Source: Pseudomonadota bacterium (lineage in GTDB: Bacteria > Bdellovibrionota > UBA1018). From it: a stretch of DNA of 64,000 nucleotides. Both the position numbers and the translations under genes were made by a program. Every line of letters starts with the position of its first letter. Position 1 is the first letter of the stretch. The stretch lies in NCBI GenBank assembly GCA_027485695.1, contig JAIXQO010000003.1, positions 620,001-684,000 on the forward strand, written 5' to 3'. Under the pieces are notes generated by a model, which worked only from the letters and a program-made list of their open reading frames with translations, ran no database searches and was not told the DNA's origin. Of this stretch, positions 1-7,916 are shown in pieces.

Positions 1-1032
1 ATGGGGGCGGTATCTGGATCCCAAGCGAATGAGCAGAATCTAGTGACGATCTTGCTGCCCGCACCCATCGAATCCGTGGACGACGAGTTTTATCCTCGTC
101 TGACCTCGGCTCGAGGAATGGTGGACCTCCGGTTGAATGAATCGGTTTTTCAAGGGTTTGGTTTGAAACGTTCTCACCTTCAGCTCGAGAACGCGCGCAC
201 CGATTACGCCCGGATGCGCGCCATCGGATTTCGCATCGATCCCTGTTTCCGGTTCGTAGCAACGGACCGCTGCCAAGCGCAGCTGCGAGTCGTTTGGCAG
301 GCGTTCTCGGATGGGATCGCTGATGACGTTGCAATGCATACGTTTCATCGCATCGAGAGCTTGGCCGATTTTAAATCGCTCTTGGATTCAAGTCGAGCGC
401 TTGATCGGTCATCGAATGTTCAAGACTCCCCAGTGCACCCGCATTTCCTGAAGTATGGAATGGTTGAGATTCGGGGGCAGCGGTTTCTGCAGACGATTCG
501 CCGGCTTGTCGCCGCATACCCCGCTCATGAAGTCGCCGTACAAACGCTTGAGGATGACACCTCAATCCATTGGGGGTTCCAGCACTTTAAAATGATGGAA
601 GGACAATCAACCGGGCAACTGATCATTCAGAAGATCCAAGCGCTTAAACAGACCTTTAAAAATTGGGCGCGTCCGATAGATTTTGTTTCAGTGCTCGTGC
701 CTCATATATCGCCCATTTTTGGAAACCTCGAGTTTTTTAAGAATAGTGTGGGAGTGCTACCCACGATGACGGTCAGTCAACGTCGACAGTTTGTTCGTCA
801 AGTGGGACGCGTTCTCGATGCGAATCAGGAGCCTTTTCACGGCGAGATCGATTGCGTTTCCTGCCACATTGCCCCTGCCGTTCGGGATGTGCTGGAAAAC
901 CGCGCCGAAAGATCCACCGTCCGTTTGAGAATGCTCGGATACCACCGCAATCAGCCGGTGATCAGCGATCGAGTGCGTTCCGAAACTGATCGAATCCTTA
1001 GGCGATATTCGCGCGAATTAAACCCAAATTAA
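1..1032 (+). CDS. Hypothetical protein with a CxxCH motif, probably cut at its 5' end
   Basis: The frame is open from the first base of the window, so the ATG at base 1 may be internal and the true start outside. The visible part is 343 residues with no signal peptide or membrane segment. It carries one CVSCH sequence near residues 285-289, the form of a covalent haem c site, followed by an Ala-Pro. A haem role would need export to the periplasm, which the missing N-terminus could provide. I do not recognise the family. The next gene encodes a Sco-type copper chaperone 60 bp downstream, so a periplasmic redox context is plausible but not shown. Confidence 0.7.
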   Translation: MGAVSGSQANEQNLVTILLPAPIESVDDEFYPRLTSARGMVDLRLNESVFQGFGLKRSHLQLENARTDYARMRAIGFRIDPCFRFVATDRCQAQLRVVWQAFSDGIADDVAMHTFHRIESLADFKSLLDSSRALDRSSNVQDSPVHPHFLKYGMVEIRGQRFLQTIRRLVAAYPAHEVAVQTLEDDTSIHWGFQHFKMMEGQSTGQLIIQKIQALKQTFKNWARPIDFVSVLVPHISPIFGNLEFFKNSVGVLPTMTVSQRRQFVRQVGRVLDANQEPFHGEIDCVSCHIAPAVRDVLENRAERSTVRLRMLGYHRNQPVISDRVRSETDRILRRYSRELNPN

Positions 1033-1092
1033 TCCGAATTGTAGCCATGTTTTCCGGTATCGAATCCGGTGGTCTTGGACTAGGCTTGGCGC

Positions 1093-1695
1093 ATGAATTC
1101 TGCTCGTCCTCAAAAACTCTCTACGAGAGCTCGACTCGGAATTGGGTTGACGGTTTTTGCGGTCGCATTGGCCGCGACACTTTGGCAGATTGATCGTCAA
1201 TTGTACCAAGGCCCCCGAGGCGGTGATTTCACACTCGAGTCCAAGACGGGAAAACGTCGTTTAAGTGATATTCAAGACGGACGCCCCGCGGTTCTCTATT
1301 TCGGATTTACGAGCTGCCCAGATGTTTGTCCAATGTCATTGCACAAACTTGCGCAGGCTTTGAAACTATTGTCTCTCGAAGAACGCGAGAAAATCAGCGT
1401 TGTTTTCGTGAGCGTCGATCATCAGCGCGACACCGCCTCCAAAACTCAAACCTATGTTGAGGCGTTCATTCCAGGAGGAGTGGGCTTGACGGGTAGCAAA
1501 GCTGAAATCGATGCAGTGGTCAATCAGTACGGAGCCACGTATGTGATCGAGCCTGACGCCAAGAGCGCGCTTGGTTATGGTGTTCAGCATACAACGAGTT
1601 TTTTTCTCGTGAATCGTTCTCATCGTTTGGTGACGCGTGTTCCGGAACAAATGAAGGTCGAAGATCTAGCAATGAGTTTGAAATCCTTGCTTTAA
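1093..1695 (+). CDS. SCO1/SenC family copper chaperone
   Basis: Sco proteins are membrane-anchored periplasmic thioredoxin-fold proteins that deliver copper to the CuA site of cytochrome c oxidase or act as thiol reductants. Residues 14-32 form one membrane anchor. The thioredoxin-like domain starts near residue 45 and contains the copper motif CPDVCP (Cys75 and Cys79) and the third ligand His166 in a VQHTT context. Length (200 aa) is normal. It is followed after 43 bp by a PCuAC chaperone with its own strong ribosome site, a partner often encoded with Sco, which supports a role in copper loading of an oxidase. Confidence 0.93.
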   Translation: MNSARPQKLSTRARLGIGLTVFAVALAATLWQIDRQLYQGPRGGDFTLESKTGKRRLSDIQDGRPAVLYFGFTSCPDVCPMSLHKLAQALKLLSLEEREKISVVFVSVDHQRDTASKTQTYVEAFIPGGVGLTGSKAEIDAVVNQYGATYVIEPDAKSALGYGVQHTTSFFLVNRSHRLVTRVPEQMKVEDLAMSLKSLL

Positions 1696-1738
1696 GCACA
1701 AGAGTCAAAAAAACAATCGAATCAAAGGAGATATATTC

Positions 1739-2167
1739 ATGCGTTTACTAGCACTTTTCGGAATGATTCTGTTTTCAGTCACCTCGTTCGCGGCAGAAAC
1801 CAAAGTCGTCGTAGAAGCTCCTTGGGTCCGTGGGATCGAAAGCGGAATGGAGAATACCGCCGCTTATTTTACGCTCAAGAATCCGGGTGGGGAGTCTGTG
1901 AATCTCGTCCGTGTCGAATCCTCAGCCGCCCGAGTGGTTGAGTTGCACAATCATGTCCATAACAAAGACGGCATGAAGATGGAGCGAGTCGATCAAGTGA
2001 CTATTCCGGCCGCGGGATCAGTCGAGTTCAAGCCGATGGGTTACCATGTCATGTTGATCGGAGTGAAAAAGAACTTCATGAAATCCAAAAAAGTGAAATT
2101 GAAACTCGTTTTCTCGGACGGAACCACAAAAACGATCGAGGCCAACAAGAAGAGCTACGAGGAGTAA
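1739..2167 (+). CDS. Periplasmic copper chaperone PCu(A)C family protein
   Basis: This 142-residue protein has a signal peptide (about residues 1-19, cut after SFAA). It carries the complete PCuAC copper-binding signature: His70, ten residues, Met81, twenty-one residues, His103, one residue, Met105. Additional His72 and His74 lie in the same loop. Family members bind Cu(I) in the periplasm and pass it to Sco or directly to CuA of cytochrome oxidase. The ribosome site AAAGGAG lies 10 bases before the ATG. It is convergent with the next gene, with only 3 bp between the two stop codons. Confidence 0.93.
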   Translation: MRLLALFGMILFSVTSFAAETKVVVEAPWVRGIESGMENTAAYFTLKNPGGESVNLVRVESSAARVVELHNHVHNKDGMKMERVDQVTIPAAGSVEFKPMGYHVMLIGVKKNFMKSKKVKLKLVFSDGTTKTIEANKKSYEE

Positions 2168-2170
2168 TAT

Positions 2171-3067
2171 CTACCGGAGATCCACGGTTTCGGTTTGGAA
2201 TGGGAGCGCGTGTCCGAACTCGCGCTCCATACCTTTTAAGTTGAAAACGGAACCTTCGGTCCGTGTTGTTTTCATGATCGAGAAATCGAGGTCGGAATAG
2301 ACCCATCCGATCTGATTTTCCATACCTTCGGCAACGATGCCATCCTCGGGCGAGAATTTATCGGGAGAGGCATAGAGAGCGGCTTTGCCTGTATTCTGAT
2401 CGACCGCGGAGCACCAGGCTGCTTCGCCGACCGTTTGAGAAACGCCAACCAAAATTTGGTTCTCCAGGGCACGCGCGCGAGCGCCGATGTGAACGCGGTT
2501 TAGGCCGCGTCGGGTTTCAGTACAGCTCGGTGCGACGAGTAGATCGATACCTTGGCGAACCAAGGCATGAGTGCCGGTGGGGAATTCATTATCGAAACAA
2601 ATCTGTATTCCAAATTTGAATCCATCGTCTTGAAATACGCGGACGACGTTATTTCCCGAGCGAACACCCCAGGTCTCGTCTTCGAATCGGGTCATGTGCC
2701 ATTTAGACTGAGAGCTCATTTTTCCCGATTTTGAGAAAACAAAAGCGTGATTTTCTATTCCTTGAGAAGTCGGGACCGGTACGCTGGGGCTGACGATGGT
2801 CACGCCGTACTCTTGAGCAAGTGCTGCATAGGTGGACTTAAACACGTCAAGTTGTTTGATCAAGCCCTCGATTTGTTGATGGAGGTTCAGTGTCTCGTAT
2901 TCTGGTACGAGGCTGACCAGTTCTAGGCTACCGTATTCTGGAAATACCAAGAGATCGGCTTGACCGTATTCGCGTGCTTCGCGAACCCAAGTGCGGACGG
3001 AATTCTGCCAGGTCTCGATATTCTCATGACGAAGGATCGGATATTGCGCGAGGGCGATACGCTTCAT
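2171..3067 (-). CDS. Carbon-nitrogen hydrolase (nitrilase superfamily)
   Basis: A 298-residue amidase/nitrilase-fold enzyme. The Glu-Lys-Cys catalytic triad is visible as Glu44 (VFPEYG), Lys122 (SKWHMTR) and Cys157 (QICFDNEFP). The frame is open upstream to 3280, but I chose the ATG at 3067: its first bases overlap the stop of the upstream GNAT gene (ATGA), and the protein then begins at the canonical first strand of the fold (MKRIALAQ). The substrate is an amide or nitrile that cannot be told from sequence. GNAT and carbon-nitrogen hydrolase domains occur fused in some bacteria; here they are separate but translationally coupled. Confidence 0.92.
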   Translation of the reverse strand: MKRIALAQYPILRHENIETWQNSVRTWVREAREYGQADLLVFPEYGSLELVSLVPEYETLNLHQQIEGLIKQLDVFKSTYAALAQEYGVTIVSPSVPVPTSQGIENHAFVFSKSGKMSSQSKWHMTRFEDETWGVRSGNNVVRVFQDDGFKFGIQICFDNEFPTGTHALVRQGIDLLVAPSCTETRRGLNRVHIGARARALENQILVGVSQTVGEAAWCSAVDQNTGKAALYASPDKFSPEDGIVAEGMENQIGWVYSDLDFSIMKTTRTEGSVFNLKGMEREFGHALPFQTETVDLR

Positions 3068-3681
3068 AGTTTCCAGTCTTTGATCCAGTAGGAGAGGGTT
3101 TGTTCTGACTCTTGAGACGAGCCGACTTCCGGCCATTTGAAACGAGCCTGGATGTGTTCGTGTTTTTGGTAACCTCGAGATTTCCAAAATCCGTCGAGGG
3201 TTCGAAAGTTCTCGGGTTTCCGTGAGTCGTTTGCCTCTCGGTTGACCGCGCAGAAACTTGTGTACCGGAGTGAAGGACAAATCGCCCGGGCATGAGCTTC
3301 GCGCAGGTCAAAGAATTGTTTGCCGATTCCGCGCCCACGATATTCGGGGCGAAGAACGCTTTCACCGAAATAGAAGGTCTGTTGGATGGGATAGCCGGAC
3401 TGGACCAATGGTGAGCGGAAATCTTCTTCGGCTTCTTCGAGCGGCAATGCCGTGGCCATCCCGATGAGTTGCTCACCATCGAATGCTCCAATGACGCTTG
3501 CCCCACGAGCATTGAAATAGGTTCGAAGGTAATTCGATTCGTAAGCTTCTGAACCAGCATAGAGGTAGGGAAACTCTCGAAACACCGAGATTCGTAGCTT
3601 CGCCATCTCGGTGAGCAAGGTCAGCCAATCCGTGCGAGGAATCTTCCGAACTATGAGGTGACTTGTACGGCTTTGATCCAT
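3064..3681 (-). CDS. GNAT family N-acetyltransferase
   Basis: A 205-residue GNAT-fold protein. The acetyl-CoA binding loop is seen as RGRGIGKQFF near residue 115, preceded by the usual beta-4 strand (FGESVLRPEYRG). It probably acetylates a small amine, but the substrate is unknown. The start overlaps the end of the upstream NTF2-like gene by 31 bp and its stop overlaps the ATG of the carbon-nitrogen hydrolase by 4 bp, so the three genes very likely form one translationally coupled unit and act on related compounds. Confidence 0.88.
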   Translation of the reverse strand: MDQSRTSHLIVRKIPRTDWLTLLTEMAKLRISVFREFPYLYAGSEAYESNYLRTYFNARGASVIGAFDGEQLIGMATALPLEEAEEDFRSPLVQSGYPIQQTFYFGESVLRPEYRGRGIGKQFFDLREAHARAICPSLRYTSFCAVNREANDSRKPENFRTLDGFWKSRGYQKHEHIQARFKWPEVGSSQESEQTLSYWIKDWKL

Positions 3682-4058
3682 TCGGGTAGATTGTAGTAGG
3701 TGGTAACGCGCGTGATTTTCCCTTGATGAACTTCGAGGAATGCACCAGCGCGGATCCGGTAGGTTTGGCCCTGTGCTTCGGGAAGCTTGCCGTCGGTTTT
3801 TAGGTACTTGCCTTTGACGAAGAATTCAGCCGCTACGCGACCGTCTCCACCATCGAAAAGCACGATGTCTTCGAGAAATTCATCGTAGCACTCGTTCATA
3901 TGATCCATGAACTTCTTGAATAAATCGGAACCCACCTGGGTTTCGCCTTGGTTGAGTTCGTGGGAAACCTGAGGGGAGAGATGACTCAGCATCTCACTCC
4001 AATTTTTTTTGTTAAACGCGGTGTAGTAGGAGTCGGCGATTTTTATCGAAGTGGCCAT
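3651..4058 (-). CDS. Ketosteroid isomerase-related protein (TIGR02096, NTF2-like fold)
   Basis: About 135 residues of NTF2/SnoaL-like cone fold, matching the TIGR02096 pattern I recall: an N-terminal helix ending YYTAFN, then LSPQVSHELNQGE, and a C-terminal AGAFLEVHQGKITRVTTYYN. Length is exactly typical for that family. The frame extends upstream to 4130, but the ATG at 4058 fits the family N-terminus and I chose it. Members are thought to be small enzymes of unknown reaction. It is the first gene of the cassette with GNAT and carbon-nitrogen hydrolase genes. Confidence 0.88.
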   Translation of the reverse strand: MATSIKIADSYYTAFNKKNWSEMLSHLSPQVSHELNQGETQVGSDLFKKFMDHMNECYDEFLEDIVLFDGGDGRVAAEFFVKGKYLKTDGKLPEAQGQTYRIRAGAFLEVHQGKITRVTTYYNLPEWIKAVQVTS

Positions 4059-4119
4059 GCAGGGAGCATGAGCCCAAATGGCCCGATTTTCAATTGGTGT
4101 GTGGTGTTTCCGAATTGAA

Positions 4120-5019
4120 CTAGAAACCAAATCCTGGAGGTACCGCCATCATGCCCGTGCGATACAGTCCTCGTGGCGCCCCACCGTTTTGCATCGGATT
4201 GAACTCGGCCTGCTCGATCGTCTGACGATCCGTGAGTAAGCGGGTGCTGTGCGCTTCGGTCACGATACCGTATGAGCCCGGAAACACATGGTAACCTTGG
4301 TGTGCAGTTCCGACGAAAAATGGGACGTCTTTGAAGGTCTTTGGTGGCTCTCTGAGGAAATTTACCAGCGTCGTCGCGTCGTCAATCGGATTCCAGTAGT
4401 AAGTTGAGCGGGTCATGACTTGGCGATAGCGATCGGCGTGGAAGCCGCGGAAGTGTGTTTTATTCTCTGGATCGTTGTTTCGTTCAATCAGGTCCCATGC
4501 ACTGTTCTGCGACGAGTCTGGGTTCCAATAGAGGATCTTCCAGCCGAGCTTGCGAAGTGCGAACTGAAGCGCCTCTCCGGAGACGCCGTTGAGTTTCGTG
4601 AAGTCGAATACTTTTTTCCAGGCGGTATCTTGTTGAGCTGCCTTGAAACCACGTCCCAGACATCTGAGCGTGAGGCCGATACAAGAGGTTGGGCTCATCT
4701 GGGAGAGGAGCGCTGGATCTTTGCCGAGCGTGCGCAAGAACTCTCGCTTTTCGGCGTAAGGGAGTTTTCCGAAACTGGAATTGTCTCCGTAGTAGCGAGA
4801 GAATCCGTAGCGATTGTAAAATCGGAGGTGGCTGTTCAAGAATTCCTGAAGACAGGCGGTGGCCTCCGTGGTGATGACTCGGATATCATTTGTGTGCGCG
4901 GTGATTTCGTCAGGAGTGAATTCCACCGACCCCTGGTAGCCAGCTTGGGAGGTCGCCGAAACCAAGCCCAAAAATGAGCAAACGATCGCCCAGTAGAAAC
5001 GCGCGCCATGATTTTTCAT
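4120..5019 (-). CDS. Secreted hypothetical protein, possible cysteine-hydrolase fold
   Basis: A 299-residue protein with a clear signal peptide (hydrophobic residues about 10-22, cut near SQA). A Cys in a helix-like context (PTSCIGLTLRCL, near residue 112) and a later His (GTAHQGYHVFPG, near residue 242) are spaced like the catalytic pair of NlpC/P60- or papain-like hydrolases. That is only an analogy; I do not recognise the family. The reading frame overlaps the extended, probably untranslated, part of the NTF2-like frame upstream of 4058 only slightly. It likely acts in the periplasm or outside the cell. Confidence 0.8.
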   Translation of the reverse strand: MKNHGARFYWAIVCSFLGLVSATSQAGYQGSVEFTPDEITAHTNDIRVITTEATACLQEFLNSHLRFYNRYGFSRYYGDNSSFGKLPYAEKREFLRTLGKDPALLSQMSPTSCIGLTLRCLGRGFKAAQQDTAWKKVFDFTKLNGVSGEALQFALRKLGWKILYWNPDSSQNSAWDLIERNNDPENKTHFRGFHADRYRQVMTRSTYYWNPIDDATTLVNFLREPPKTFKDVPFFVGTAHQGYHVFPGSYGIVTEAHSTRLLTDRQTIEQAEFNPMQNGGAPRGLYRTGMMAVPPGFGF

Positions 5020-5099
5020 GAGGCGCGTATTCCCTTAAATGCGGGATAAATTCAACGATCAATTACACAATGTGGACCCGATACAAGTGATTCTGAGAG

Positions 5100-5459
5100 T
5101 TAAAGACTGCCGGCAGGGACATTCGCGGTACCGCGAGACGGGCGTGATTTGTCCTGGCTCGGTTTGTCAGAACCCATGAGGTCTTTGTACAGATCTAGAG
5201 CTGAGTTTTTTGCTGAACGCGCGATTTGAGTGAGCATTTCGCTCATCTGGCGGTCGGTGTTGACGTCGGTGTCGATTTTAATCAATAGGGCCTGACGTAG
5301 GTACTCTTTTGCGGTCATTTCGCTGAGGGGTTTCTTGAGTTCGGCTTCGGTGAGCATTGAAAACGGCCGTTCAGCGGGCTTTTGTTTGGGTTGAGGCTTG
5401 GTTTGCGCGAATCCAGTCGTCGAAGCTAAAACAGCAGTTAAAAGAATGATCGTTTTCAT
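5100..5459 (-). CDS. Small secreted hypothetical protein
   Basis: A 119-residue protein with a signal peptide cut after GFA (about residue 18). The mature part begins with a Lys/Pro/Gln-rich stretch and continues as a charged, helical region. No Cys and no catalytic motif are seen. It is 80 bp upstream of the secreted protein gene that ends the minus-strand block, so the two may be cotranscribed. Family unknown. Confidence 0.72.
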   Translation of the reverse strand: MKTIILLTAVLASTTGFAQTKPQPKQKPAERPFSMLTEAELKKPLSEMTAKEYLRQALLIKIDTDVNTDRQMSEMLTQIARSAKNSALDLYKDLMGSDKPSQDKSRPSRGTANVPAGSL

Positions 5460-5686
5460 CGGTTCGTTTCTCCCAGTTACTCAGAGGTAATTGCAGCCGA
5501 TGTGCCACAAGGTTTCTCCAGTGATTTCAAAGGCCCCGGAGCTCTGGCTGGGGGCCGGCTCTTTTTAAAAAGGATCGGCCGTCACTCGTCTAAACAGGTC
5601 AAAAGAGACTCATCCCCCTAAATCCGCTCCGCGCTGTGGAAAATTCCACTTTGTGGACCGCGGGGTCCTTTGTTAGGTGCGCGCCC

Positions 5687-6781
5687 ATGAATCGGTACAC
5701 CCCTTTTTGGATCCTGCTTCAGCTCGTTTTTGCAGCCCCCGCCTGGAGCGAGGATTGTTCGGAGATTCGCCTAGATGCCCCGGGCGGTTCGATGGAACAT
5801 ATTCAAGGTCGGTCCCAAGCGTTCGGAACCTGTTATGCCGAGAGCGCAGTCGAGCTATTTGATGCCTGGAGGTTTAGTCATGGAGAAGACAACCATCAAG
5901 ATCAGAGTTCGGCGGTAGAATTAGCCCTCCGTTACTCAGACAAATTCGAGCTCGACGGATTCGAGCAAGGTGGGACACTTGAGCGATCACTGAAGTTACT
6001 CGGTGAAATCGGATCCTGTAGTGAGGCGATGATCGATTCGAAAATCAAGAACCTGACTTCGAAACAATATGTGAAGTTAGTTGCCGAGCTCCAGCGAATG
6101 CATCGTGATCGTTACAATGAGCGTCGTTTGAGGAATGTTCCTCCGGCCTCGCGAATGGACGGATATGCGGCTCTGGCTGAGCAACAGCGCCGATCGATGG
6201 ACTACATGCAGTTTCAGGTGGAAAACTACCTGCTGCTGGAAGAGTTACAAAAACTGTCCGAAATGGCTGAAGAGACTTCACCATCCATCATGCAGAAAAA
6301 AGCAAAACTTTTTGAGCAAACGGCCGCATTTCACTGCGAGGACTACGACCGTATGATTTCTCCTGCCGCATTCGATGTCGAGACACAAGGGGATGGCCGT
6401 CGTAGACAGCCGTTCAAGAAGCAGCTTCGGGATGCGATTGATCTTAATTTCTCGCAGTCTTTTGCGACGGCCCAGCCGGTGGCGATTAGTTACTGCGGGC
6501 GTCTCCTGGTCGACGGGCGAAAATTCAACGCGACGAATCCTCGCACCAGTTCAAATGAATGTGGCAATCACGGCTCAGTCATTATGGGCCGGCGTTTAGA
6601 TGCTACGACGGGGCGATGTGAATATTTAATCTTGAACACTTGGGACGCCACAGAAGCGGCCAAGGTTTACCATAAAGATTGGGAAGTGTCCGAAAGCGGG
6701 TACCATATCTGGGTGGATCGAAACGCGATCGAGAATGCGACCTTCGGTTACTCGTATCTGAAGCCAGCCGGCTATCGGTGA
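5687..6781 (+). CDS. Secreted papain-like (C1-type) cysteine peptidase, divergent
   Basis: A 364-residue protein from the ATG at 5687, which places a signal peptide at residues 1-21 (cut near AWS); the frame is open to 5636. The papain triad can be read off: QAFGTCYAESAVELF supplies the oxyanion Gln44 and nucleophile Cys49 at the head of a helix, NHGSVIMG supplies His295, and YLILNTWD supplies Asn317 in the place of the usual NSWG. About 245 residues separate Cys and His, with a charged helical insert near residues 100-220. Overall identity to papain must be low. It probably degrades or processes protein outside the cytoplasm. Confidence 0.8.
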   Translation: MNRYTPFWILLQLVFAAPAWSEDCSEIRLDAPGGSMEHIQGRSQAFGTCYAESAVELFDAWRFSHGEDNHQDQSSAVELALRYSDKFELDGFEQGGTLERSLKLLGEIGSCSEAMIDSKIKNLTSKQYVKLVAELQRMHRDRYNERRLRNVPPASRMDGYAALAEQQRRSMDYMQFQVENYLLLEELQKLSEMAEETSPSIMQKKAKLFEQTAAFHCEDYDRMISPAAFDVETQGDGRRRQPFKKQLRDAIDLNFSQSFATAQPVAISYCGRLLVDGRKFNATNPRTSSNECGNHGSVIMGRRLDATTGRCEYLILNTWDATEAAKVYHKDWEVSESGYHIWVDRNAIENATFGYSYLKPAGYR

Positions 6782-6783
6782 GC

Positions 6784-7149
6784 TCAAGAGTTTTGCATAA
6801 ACTCGATTCGATTGCCAAAAGGGTCTCGAAACTCGAACCGCTCGTATCCAGGGATCTTGATGCCATCGATGGCGTCAATTTGTAATTCTGTTTTCAAACG
6901 GCGACGCCAGTTCTCCAAGTCGTCCACCACGTAGGCGAGATGAGCCTTGGTTTTTAGGCGGTCGACTCCATCTTCGAATCCTACATGTACTTGGAACGAT
7001 CCAACCTCGAGCCAAAATCCACCCCGTCCGCGGAGAGGCTCGGCTTTTTCGATTTCACGTATTCCGAGAAATTCGCAATAAAAAGCTCGCGCTTCTTTTT
7101 CCATTCCGAGAGGCAAGGTGATTTGAGCGTGATGAACGGTTTGAATCAT
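6784..7149 (-). CDS. VOC family protein (glyoxalase/dioxygenase-like)
   Basis: A 121-residue single vicinal-oxygen-chelate protein. The two beta-alpha-beta-beta-beta modules are recognisable: VHHAQITLP at the start, FWLEVGSFQVHVGF in the middle, AHLAYVVDDL opening the second module, and the end motif FRDPFGNRIEFMQ. His7 and Glu near the C-terminus are likely metal ligands. Such proteins act as glyoxalases, ring-cleaving dioxygenases or antibiotic-binding proteins; the substrate is not evident. Convergent with the peptidase gene with 2 bp between stops. Confidence 0.9.
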   Translation of the reverse strand: MIQTVHHAQITLPLGMEKEARAFYCEFLGIREIEKAEPLRGRGGFWLEVGSFQVHVGFEDGVDRLKTKAHLAYVVDDLENWRRRLKTELQIDAIDGIKIPGYERFEFRDPFGNRIEFMQNS

Positions 7150-7216
7150 AAAAATGAGATGCCACAGTTCTTTTCAACTGACTACTAGAGCCTCGAGTGC
7201 TTAACGAAATGACGAG

Positions 7217-7591
7217 CTACTCGACTAATCGAGGTAAGAATGCGAATGCTCCTCCTATAACGTAGATTGCGAGCGAGAACCCATAGATGATTCGACTCGT
7301 TTTTCTGGCTTGATCGCACGCTCGAGCTGCGTCTCTGTCGATCGGGCAGGGGAGATTTCTCGCCCGATATTGCGCAATGCCCGCGATGGTTAACATGACT
7401 CCAGCGCCGACAAAAAGCGCTGCCTTATGCTCAGATAACCAGATGAGCTGCGGAATGGCGGATACAAGCCCCGCGAAGGCCGCACCCATCCCGAGAGTTA
7501 CGAAGAGAGCGGGTAGCGCGCAGCAAACGAGCGTACTGGCAGAGGTAAAAAGACTAATGAATGAAGTGAAGCGCGTTGCTCGCAAATCCAT
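7217..7591 (-). CDS. MerT-like membrane metal-transport protein
   Basis: A 124-residue inner-membrane protein with about three to four hydrophobic segments. A vicinal Cys pair sits in the first (STLVCCALPALF), as in MerT-type mercury permeases, and two further Cys lie in the loop after the second segment (LPCPID...ARACDQ), the place of the cytoplasmic metal-relay Cys of MerT. It lies 3 bp downstream of a periplasmic HMA-domain protein gene, the MerP position. Metal specificity is not certain: no MerR, MerA or reductase is near. Confidence 0.8.
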   Translation of the reverse strand: MDLRATRFTSFISLFTSASTLVCCALPALFVTLGMGAAFAGLVSAIPQLIWLSEHKAALFVGAGVMLTIAGIAQYRARNLPCPIDRDAARACDQARKTSRIIYGFSLAIYVIGGAFAFLPRLVE

Positions 7592-7594
7592 AGC

Positions 7595-7885
7595 TTAGTT
7601 CCTCTCGATTTTTTCGACCGTGTATCCTGCGTCGGTGAGCAGGGATTTAATCTTCTCATCCGTGAGAGGCTTACCGTCTTTGAGGGCGAGGGTCACTTGA
7701 TGATCCTCGAGTTTAACGGTGACGTTTTCGACGGCTTCTTCGGCTTTGAATTTTTTCTCGATTCCTTGCGCGCAGAATGAGCAGACCATTCCATTGACTT
7801 GGATTTGAACCGTACTGGTGGCAGCGAATACTGCGAGCGGTTGGACGAGAGCAACGAGAGTGAGGGCGATGAATTTCGTTTTCAT
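7595..7885 (-). CDS. Periplasmic heavy-metal-associated (HMA) domain protein, MerP-like
   Basis: A 96-residue protein with a signal peptide cut after FAA (about residue 22) and one complete HMA domain. The metal site is GMVCSFC with Cys35 and Cys38, followed by the usual helix. The end has the GYTVEKI pattern of the last beta strand. It would bind a soft metal ion in the periplasm and hand it to the MerT-like membrane protein encoded 3 bp downstream. CSFC instead of the CAAC of classical MerP hints that the metal may not be mercury. Confidence 0.9.
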   Translation of the reverse strand: MKTKFIALTLVALVQPLAVFAATSTVQIQVNGMVCSFCAQGIEKKFKAEEAVENVTVKLEDHQVTLALKDGKPLTDEKIKSLLTDAGYTVEKIERN

Positions 7886-7916
7886 AGGGATTCCTTTTGG
7901 TGTTCGGGATTAGAGT

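Noticed and set aside
3068..3280. 71-residue N-terminal extension of the carbon-nitrogen hydrolase
   Set aside because: It overlaps the GNAT gene coding region and precedes the canonical first strand of the nitrilase fold; the ATG at 3067 overlaps the upstream stop.
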